Assembly: GCA_017536885.1 (NCBI GenBank)
Contig: JAFWCM010000278.1
Location: 1 to 38,131, forward strand
Direction: 5' to 3'
Source: Solobacterium sp.
GTDB lineage: Bacteria; Bacillota_I; Bacilli_A; Erysipelotrichales; Erysipelotrichaceae
Length of the DNA: 38,131 bases
A program made the translations under genes and the position numbers. A model generated the notes under the pieces. It did no database searches. It saw only the letters and a list, made by a program, of their open reading frames with translations, and was not told where the DNA came from. Shown here piece by piece: positions 33,201 to 38,131 of this stretch (position 1 is the first letter of the stretch; every line of letters begins with the position of its first letter).

Positions 33201-33369
33201 CCTCTTTCTGACAGGCATGCTGAAATTCGGCGGCACCGTGCATGACATTGTGATCCGTGAGCGCCACCGCATCATATCCCAGCTGTTTTGCGTAAGAAAC
33301 CAGTTCACTGATCCGGATTGTGGAATCCAGGAGGGAATAACAGCTTCTTACCATCAGATGAACTGCCAT
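30274..33369 (-). CDS. dnaE: DNA polymerase III alpha subunit, DnaE type
   Basis: This 1031-residue replicative or translesion polymerase has an N-terminal PHP domain (1 to about 200), a polymerase core with GPGRGSAAGSLVSYCLG and the catalytic PDIDTD motif (D376, D378), a helix-hairpin-helix region, and a C-terminal OB-fold that ends shortly after it. In Firmicutes with PolC, DnaE usually extends primers or bypasses lesions; PolC is not in this window. The PHP entry motif reads HLMVRS (H4, M6, R8), where metal-binding members have His at all three positions, so the domain is probably structural. No ribosome binding site is visible; an extended -10 ends six bases before the ATG. Confidence 0.95.
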   Translation of the reverse strand: MAVHLMVRSCYSLLDSTIRISELVSYAKQLGYDAVALTDHNVMHGAAEFQHACQKEGIKPIFGLELDVKLEEDTVPFLLLAKTNSGFSNLSYLSTLACSQEEPVSYEEFLFHLSGIFVIAYGEGGWCDSALLQENQQEILTKLTKLKEDLPAFDIAVSYQESGMWKLKNRLLRRCAASLSIRCAAVNKIFYLRENEAKLYRMMTAVRLQRNLSDTSLPQINGRYLLSREEMASLYPPADLERTDEIAAMCNAVSDGEKTGLPAFATVQGLTSIQYLSQLCLAGLSKRTGGAKPLEYVKRLRYELDIIGRMNFADYFLIVYDFIRFARKQGIYVGPGRGSAAGSLVSYCLGITMVDPIQYNLLFERFLNPSRQTMPDIDTDIPDNRRQEVIRYVREKYGMDHTANIVTFNTLGAKAVLRDLGKAMGIASHEIDMLCRMIPNTPGITLKEALVQNNRLRQIVTSQEKYKTLFRASAKMEGLPRHRSINAAGIVMSSRPLIEILPLSKESQDSLTTQYTKDYLEERGLIKMDFLGLRNLTMIDSMVRVIKEKDPGFDIMKISLEDRPTLALFQRADTSGVFQFESEGMKSLLRKIVPDGFSDVVAALALYRPASVDSIPLYLENKTHPDKIVYPSEELKPVLEDTYGVMIYQEQSMRTAEIAAGFTLAEADTMRKAMSKKKEQELLNMKDAFVHGCVKNGYSREKAEELFSLVLKFGGYGFNKSHAVAYGLVAWQTAWLKANHPLIFYASLFDGSLGDHVKISQYIEECRRKDIPVLGPDVNASSSVSLITDGAIRLPLSLIRGIGTAAAETIAKERENGPYADYFEFVARALVHRISRANIESLIDGGALDCFGETRTTMKEGLDEAVSYAELIRIEANGQMSINPELVSRPVLMKRYDEAVLIREKEIEALGFTLGEDPIIELRKQWNIRLPRLNQIQAMEGDVRGFAFVSLVRPHITKRGERMAFVRLSDETADLDLLVMPRQFQKYESILRKGIYITFDGKMGNDGKCIASAITVWGDNGGTHEQTPDRR

Positions 33370-33375
33370 ATGCCT

Positions 33376-33384
33376 ATTCTATCA
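33376..33384 (-). promoter_or_regulatory. Extended -10 of dnaE, leaderless candidate
   Basis: TGATAGAAT on the minus strand ends six bases before the dnaE ATG, so transcription would start at the A of the ATG. The spacing is the same as at the SRAP gene. No convincing -35 is seen. Confidence 0.45.
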
Positions 33385-33493
33385 CCCTTTGATCGGCTTA
33401 CCGAGAAATGCGAATGTCTCTGCAGGCAATGGGAAGCATAAGGGCTGTGATTGGTATATCAATTAACTAAGGTAAGAAAAAAACGGCCGTGCG

Positions 33494-33502
33494 TGGTAAA
33501 AT
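33494..33502 (+). promoter_or_regulatory. Extended -10 of the PBP gene
   Basis: TGGTAAAAT gives an extended -10; no good -35 is seen. The start would be near 33509, followed by a CGGAGG ribosome binding site at 33515-33520. The gap to dnaE holds both divergent promoters. Confidence 0.5.
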
Positions 33503-33525
33503 ATCAATGCATTTCGGAGGTATCT

Positions 33526-36500
33526 ATGTCAGAAGATGTGAATCAGAACAAAAAACAGACGGATGAATCCCCGGCCGTCATCGGCCCGGCAGTGGTGAAT
33601 CCCGACCATAAGAACGCGCATCTGGAAGATACCCTTTCCTTTTTTCTGCCGTCAAACGATACGAAACCCTCTGCGGACAATACACCGCGGAAGGAATCGG
33701 CTCTGCATATTCCTCCGGCTGTTCTGCCCAACGGCGAAACCGTGAATTCCTCAAGGCCTACGGGTACTCTGAGTATTCCTCCCGCCGTACTTCCCCAGAA
33801 TAACGGCGATGATCCGAAGAACGGGTCCGTATCATCCTATCAGCCCGGCAGTCTTTTCACGAGTCCCTTCGGCCCTGCGGGCAAGGAGGGAAGCCGGTCG
33901 CTGCGCGCCGGCAGTGCAAAGAATGAGAATACCGGCAGCGTGCTGAACATTCCGAAAGCGAAAGTCGATCAGACCTCCGTCTTTGAGGCTCTGGGCAGCA
34001 CCGACACGAAAAAGGATGACAGCAGCGGGGATTTTTTCAGTACTCCGGCTGTGAAGAAACCGGAGAACACAGACAGCCTGCTGAATATCCCGGCTGCGAA
34101 GCTGGATCACACCTCGGTCTTCCATTCCTATGGCTATGACGCAGAGAATATTCCCGAAGACCTCGGTGTTCTTCATTCCGCGGACGCGTCTCATATCACC
34201 GCCAGAGAATCACAGCTTCTGGCTGACGAAATCCGCGAAAGCAGCACCAAAACGCTGCGTGATCTTCCCAGTACTTCGATAAAATCGGAATTCTTCAAGG
34301 ATGATGATCCGACCAAAGGAACCAGGGTACAGCCGCAAAGGGAAAAACTGACGCGGCGGAGATCTTCCTCCCCGCGCCACGCCGCTCCATCATCAGAGCC
34401 GGTCAGTGAACCGAAACCGGCTGTGACTGCAGAACCGAAATCGGCAGTGGTTATTGAGCCGAAAACGGAAAGCAAGGAAGAGCTCGGGGAAACCCTGATC
34501 CTTCCGGTGGTAAACGAAACCGTCACAAATGCCAGAACTCCGGAAGCCAAAAGGGCTCCGGCAAAGACAGAGACGCCTGCGCCGAGAAGTACGTCTTCTT
34601 CCCGCAGGAGTGCATCCGATGTTCCCCCGAAGAATCCTACGCCTCCTTCTTCGAAAGGAGGAGCTCCCTCATCCCCGGGAAAACCAGACCCGGCGGAAGA
34701 GAAGAAGCTCAGAAAGCAGACAAAACGCCGGAAGCGTCTGATCTTCTTCACCTGGATTCTCGTATTCTTTGTCATCATCGAAATGGCAGTCGGAGGTGCC
34801 GGGCTCTATGTGATCAACCAGATGGTCAAGGGTGCGCCCAACCTCTCCCTCACGGATTTCGTCGGTGAGGAATCGTCGAAGATCTATGATGACAACGGTC
34901 AGCTGATTACCGAAGTCGGCGTCTACCTGCGTGAGAACATCACTTATGACAAATGTCCGGAAGCGCTTGTCGATGCCTTCCTCTCGGTAGAAGACAGCCG
35001 TTTCTTCTCCCATTTCGGATTCGATGTGCCCCGTTTTACCAAAGCGGCGATCGACAACCTGAAATCCCACTCCTTCGGACAGGGCGGCTCGACGTTTACG
35101 ATGCAGCTGGTGAAAAACACCTACTTCTCGATCGAGTCGATGGATGCGGAGAATACCGGACAGGAGCGGACCAAGTCAATCGAATACAAGGTTCAGCAGA
35201 TCTACCTTGCGATCAAGCTCGAGACCCTGCTCTCCAAAAAGGAAATCTTCCAGCTTTATCTCAACAAGCTGAACTTCGGCGGAAATATCCGCGGCGTCCA
35301 GCGGGCTGCGCAGTACTACTTCGGTAAGAACTGCTATGAACTCAACCTCTCGGAGAGCGCGATGCTTGCCGGCATCGTCAATCTTCCCAATCGTTACAAC
35401 CCCTATGAGTATCTCGATTACGGCACTACCCGCCGCAATGAAGTGCTCAATCTCATGAATTACCACGGCTACCTCACGGAAGATGAGCTGAAGCTTGCCA
35501 AAGCGATCCGGGTGGAGAACACCCTGGCCGGCGAACATCGGAAAGTCGCGGAAGACAGCCAGTATCAATCCTATCTCGATGTCGTGCTCGAAGAAGCGAT
35601 GGCACTCACCGGATGCGATCCCACCGTCAAGGGCATGAAGATTTACACCCATCTCAACCGGGCGATGCAGGAAACGGTGGAAGCGATTCAGAACGAAGAG
35701 ACCAACGTCATCTACCCGGATGAACTCATGCAGGTAGCGATGATCTCGATGGACAACCGCAGCGGTGCAGTCATCGCCATCGGCGGCGGCAGAAACTACG
35801 ACGGTGCCCGCCTTCTCAACCGTGCCACCATGAACTACAAGCAGCCGGGTTCCAGCGTCAAACCCCTGCTCTCCTATGGTCTTGCGTTTGAGTACCTCGG
35901 CTATACGATCGATGAAGTACTGCTCGACAAACCGATTACCTATCCGCAGGAATCGATGGTTCTGGTCAACGCCAACGGCCATTACAACGGCGATGTCACG
36001 ATCAAGGATGCCGTCGGCAATTCCCTGAACATCCCCGCGATCATCACTCTGGAACGGGTGGTCAAAAAGATCGGCAATCAGAAAGTCGTGGATTATCTTC
36101 AGAAGATCGGCTTCAGCCGCGTCAAGCCGGAGTATTTCCATCTCTCCTATGCGATCGGCGGAACCACCTTCGAAACCACCTGTAAGGAACTTGCCGGTGC
36201 ACACAGCATGCTGATCAACGGCGGCGTATACAACCAACCCCACACCATTCAGAAGATCGTGCTCACCGCCGACGGCAGTGAGTTCTATCCGGAGAACCTC
36301 AATGTCCGGGCTCTCTCCAGCGGCAGCGCATACCTTGCATGCGTGCTCGAAGAAAACAACGTCTCGGGCCCCTACTTCAACTGGATGCAGATACTGAAGA
36401 GGGATTATCCGGTCTATGCCAAGACCGGAACCACTGACTGGGGAAATGACGGTGTACAATACGGCATTCCCAAAGGACAGATGAAGGACAAATGGATGGT

Positions 36501-37347
36501 TGCGAGCACCAGCCAGTATACCAACTGCGTCTGGGTCGGGTATGACATGGCCGTGGCCGGTAAAGAAACCTATTATACTTCCTACAAATCCAACCTCAAC
36601 ATTCCCGGCAATATCAACAAGATTCTCCTCGACAAAGAGGAAGAGCTCTACGGTGTGCCGGAAGCGATTCAGCAGCCGAATGATCTCGTAGAAGTCAGCT
36701 ATGTCTACGGATCCTTCCCGCATGTACGGCCGGAATATGCGGCTGACGGCGGCGGTGTGAGAACCAGCTATGCCTCTAAGGCAGGACTTGAAAGCATGCC
36801 TCTGGTATCCACGAAGGAATACCTCGAATACGCCAAGGAAGAAGCCAAGCTGATCGGTACCAGCGGTATGGGAGCCCGTTATGATCAGAACAACGTACTC
36901 ACCGTATCCTGGGGCAATGCCGGCGGTGCATGTGCCGGCGGTCAGAAGGATATCTCTCTGCATGATGCCTGGAACAACATCACGATGTGGGGCGCTTGCC
37001 TTGCGGATCTCTCCTGGCTCGGCGGGGGCGGCGGCTCCTTCTGGGGCACTGTCTACTGCGATGATGTGCCGGTTGGGGAATTCTCTTCCGATAACGGATT
37101 CTTCAACGGATATGTTGCGGATCTCTACGGAACAGTCAAGGTCTGCGGCGGATCTTCCGGCACGGAAGGAAACGGCAGCTCTGCCTGCACGATAGCAACC
37201 TACGTTTATGACGAAAACGCTTCCGGTTATGTCGATGAGTTCGGCAACTGGGTTCCGGTGAACGACTACAGTCAGTACGGCCACTGGGATGATCAGGGCA
37301 ACTGGATCGGCGAAGGCTGGTGGGATGAGAACGGATTCCATCACTGA
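33526..37347 (+). CDS. Class A penicillin-binding protein with long repeat-bearing cytoplasmic N-terminus
   Basis: This bifunctional peptidoglycan synthase has 1273 residues from the ATG at 33526, where CGGAGG lies five bases upstream. Residues 1 to about 400 are disordered and cytoplasmic, with repeats (IPPAVLP near 62 and 84; IPxAKxDxTSVF near 141 and 186). A transmembrane helix covers about 404-428. The GT51 glycosyltransferase has catalytic E489 (VEDSRFF) and GGSTFTMQLVKN. The transpeptidase domain has S776 in SSVK, SLN at 833-835 and KTG from K966. The C-terminus (about 1010-1273) is Gly/Trp/Asp-rich and ends in repeated W-D-x-x-G-x-W units. Typical PBP1a proteins have only a short cytoplasmic tail and 700-900 residues, so both ends are extended. 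Confidence 0.95.
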   Translation: MSEDVNQNKKQTDESPAVIGPAVVNPDHKNAHLEDTLSFFLPSNDTKPSADNTPRKESALHIPPAVLPNGETVNSSRPTGTLSIPPAVLPQNNGDDPKNGSVSSYQPGSLFTSPFGPAGKEGSRSLRAGSAKNENTGSVLNIPKAKVDQTSVFEALGSTDTKKDDSSGDFFSTPAVKKPENTDSLLNIPAAKLDHTSVFHSYGYDAENIPEDLGVLHSADASHITARESQLLADEIRESSTKTLRDLPSTSIKSEFFKDDDPTKGTRVQPQREKLTRRRSSSPRHAAPSSEPVSEPKPAVTAEPKSAVVIEPKTESKEELGETLILPVVNETVTNARTPEAKRAPAKTETPAPRSTSSSRRSASDVPPKNPTPPSSKGGAPSSPGKPDPAEEKKLRKQTKRRKRLIFFTWILVFFVIIEMAVGGAGLYVINQMVKGAPNLSLTDFVGEESSKIYDDNGQLITEVGVYLRENITYDKCPEALVDAFLSVEDSRFFSHFGFDVPRFTKAAIDNLKSHSFGQGGSTFTMQLVKNTYFSIESMDAENTGQERTKSIEYKVQQIYLAIKLETLLSKKEIFQLYLNKLNFGGNIRGVQRAAQYYFGKNCYELNLSESAMLAGIVNLPNRYNPYEYLDYGTTRRNEVLNLMNYHGYLTEDELKLAKAIRVENTLAGEHRKVAEDSQYQSYLDVVLEEAMALTGCDPTVKGMKIYTHLNRAMQETVEAIQNEETNVIYPDELMQVAMISMDNRSGAVIAIGGGRNYDGARLLNRATMNYKQPGSSVKPLLSYGLAFEYLGYTIDEVLLDKPITYPQESMVLVNANGHYNGDVTIKDAVGNSLNIPAIITLERVVKKIGNQKVVDYLQKIGFSRVKPEYFHLSYAIGGTTFETTCKELAGAHSMLINGGVYNQPHTIQKIVLTADGSEFYPENLNVRALSSGSAYLACVLEENNVSGPYFNWMQILKRDYPVYAKTGTTDWGNDGVQYGIPKGQMKDKWMVASTSQYTNCVWVGYDMAVAGKETYYTSYKSNLNIPGNINKILLDKEEELYGVPEAIQQPNDLVEVSYVYGSFPHVRPEYAADGGGVRTSYASKAGLESMPLVSTKEYLEYAKEEAKLIGTSGMGARYDQNNVLTVSWGNAGGACAGGQKDISLHDAWNNITMWGACLADLSWLGGGGGSFWGTVYCDDVPVGEFSSDNGFFNGYVADLYGTVKVCGGSSGTEGNGSSACTIATYVYDENASGYVDEFGNWVPVNDYSQYGHWDDQGNWIGEGWWDENGFHH

Positions 37348-37379
37348 TTACCCGCATCACATCTGATCATGTCATTTGA

Positions 37380-37406
37380 AGCTCAGGTCTTGTCCCTGGG
37401 CTTTTT
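37380..37406 (+). terminator. Intrinsic terminator after the PBP gene
   Basis: AGCTCAGG (37380-37387) pairs with CCTGGGCT (37395-37402, one G-U) around a seven-base loop and is followed by a T-run. It lies 32 bases past the stop. Confidence 0.8.
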
Positions 37407-37472
37407 CTTCGCTTCCTTCCCCTGCGTTATAGTTTTTTACGGAATCCGTTTTTTCGGGGAATCTTCCTCCTG

Positions 37473-37495
37473 CCTGTCTAAAGAAAGACAGGAGG
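37473..37495 (+). promoter_or_regulatory. Hairpin overlapping the ribosome binding site of the Rpn-type gene
   Basis: CCTGTCT (37473-37479) pairs perfectly with AGACAGG (37486-37492). The AGGAGG ribosome binding site (37490-37495) is partly inside the 3' arm, so the fold would hide it. Confidence 0.5.
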
Positions 37496-37504
37496 AAAAG
37501 AATA

Positions 37505-37678
37505 ATGCCAAAATCTGAAATCCAAAAAGATCCTGTCACACGAGACGAGAGAGAACATAAAGACCGTTTCTTTCGCTATCTCTTCGCAAAAGAGGAATTC
37601 AACTATCTCACGCTCGATCTCTACAACGCCCTGAATCATTCCGACTATGACAATCCGGATGAGCTTGAATACTTATAA
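37505..37678 (+). pseudogene. N-terminal fragment of an Rpn/PD-(D/E)XK nuclease family gene
   Basis: This frame of 57 codons starts at an ATG with AGGAGG nine bases upstream and ends in a TAA. The residues KDRFFRYLFAKEEF and TLDLYNALNHSDYDNPDELE match the start of Rpn-family proteins (recombination-promoting nuclease, also annotated as putative transposase). The family continues directly into a catalytic region that here is found only after a 53-base interruption and in another frame. Rpn proteins are PD-(D/E)XK nucleases; many genomes hold several, often decayed. The fragment is probably not functional on its own. Confidence 0.75.
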
Positions 37679-37693
37679 TACGACTTGTAAACA

Positions 37694-37729
37694 GGCATCA
37701 GGACTCCGCCCTTGCGGGCACCTCATGCC
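37694..37729. repeat. 36-base imperfect hairpin element interrupting the Rpn-type gene
   Basis: GGCATCAGG (37694-37702) pairs with CCTCATGCC (37721-37729) with one mismatch. Inside, CCGC (37706-37709) pairs with GCGG (37714-37717) around CCTT. It lies exactly between the two gene fragments. It could be a small palindromic insertion or the cause of the lost frame. Confidence 0.5.
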
Positions 37730-37731
37730 AA

Positions 37732-38131
37732 ATGAAAAACGATTGCTCGTTTGTGATTGACCATGAGATGATCCTCTGGGAACAGCAGAGCACCTTTAAT
37801 CCCAACGTCCCCCTGCGATTACTGCTGTATTTTAATGAACTGATCCAGCATGCGATCCGCACAACGGATCCCAATGCCCTTCACTTCTCTTCTCCCTACA
37901 GGATTCCCATTCCGCGGTTCTATGTCTTCTACAACGGAAACACTCCTCGTCCGGAAGAAGAAATACTTCTCCTCAGCGATGTCTTTGAACGCAGATTAAT
38001 GCCCGGGGAAGAATCGGCATCGGTTGATGTGCGTGTGAAAATGATTAATATTAATTATGTGAGCGGAAATCATTCGCTTCTTGAATCCTGTAAGCCATTG
38101 ATGGAATACTCCCGGCTGATGGATATGATCA
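37732..38131 (+). pseudogene. C-terminal part of the interrupted Rpn-type gene, cut by the window edge
   Basis: From an ATG at 37732 the frame stays open to the window end (133 codons). MKNDCSFVID, ILWEQQSTFNPNVPLR and YRIPIPRFYVFYNG match successive blocks of the Rpn family; the Glu-Gln-Gln after Trp corresponds to the catalytic ExQ part of the PD-(D/E)XK site. It continues the fragment at 37505-37678 but in a different frame (+2). No ribosome binding site precedes the ATG. A second, internal start is possible but unsupported. Confidence 0.75.

Noticed and set aside
35176-37344. Minus-strand open frame of 722 codons
   Set aside because: Antisense to the PBP gene, which has clear catalytic motifs and a good ribosome binding site.

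Overview
The window is about 38 kb of a Firmicutes chromosome, most likely an anaerobic gut bacterium close to the Erysipelotrichaceae. This is an inference from gene content: a ribosomal protein L27 with a cleavable N-terminal extension next to its Prp protease, T-box leaders before thrS and valS, a DnaE-type polymerase, PPDK, and a trimeric [FeFe] hydrogenase with no respiratory genes. Almost all genes lie on the minus strand. The exceptions are a SRAP gene, a class A penicillin-binding protein and a broken Rpn-type gene. No tRNA, rRNA, CRISPR array or insertion sequence was seen.

Positions 1-8602 hold a hydrogenase-centred region, read right to left. A TTGACG/TATGAT promoter drives a leader of about 110 nt that can fold either into a closed multi-helix structure or into an intrinsic terminator, which is riboswitch-like logic. 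It precedes a TM1266-type hydrogenase-system regulator, a lipoprotein-type substrate-binding protein, an ABC permease, and hydC-hydB-hydA. A terminator follows hydA. Next comes a second cluster: a BMP-family lipoprotein, an ATC-hydrolase-family protein and the start of another lipoprotein cut by the window edge. No ABC ATPase gene is visible. This is the most unusual region of the window.

Positions 8613-17051 carry two small membrane proteins (YccF, Pr6Pr), thrS under a T-box, and ppdK. The PPDK ends in a long lysine/alanine tail, and a further Lys/Ala-rich reading frame without a proper start lies between it and the ppdK terminator. Upstream of ppdK is a gene-free stretch with four copies of CATGNNTGCATGT. 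An alpha/beta-hydrolase-fold protein with an altered catalytic triad lies downstream of valS.

Positions 17052-26274 carry valS with its T-box, a two-helix membrane protein with a repeated WxVPFDExPT motif, the SRAP gene, and the ribosome/recombination cluster rplU-prp-rpmA-obgE-ruvA-ruvB. The ruvB terminator lies inside the 3' end of the convergent SRAP gene.

Positions 26449-38131 carry dnaE followed by an OmpR-type two-component system, a TrmN6-like methyltransferase and a PAP2 phosphatase, several with overlapping ends. Divergent from dnaE is a large class A PBP with a disordered cytoplasmic N-terminus holding repeated IPxA motifs. The window ends in an Rpn/PD-(D/E)XK gene split by a 36-nt hairpin.
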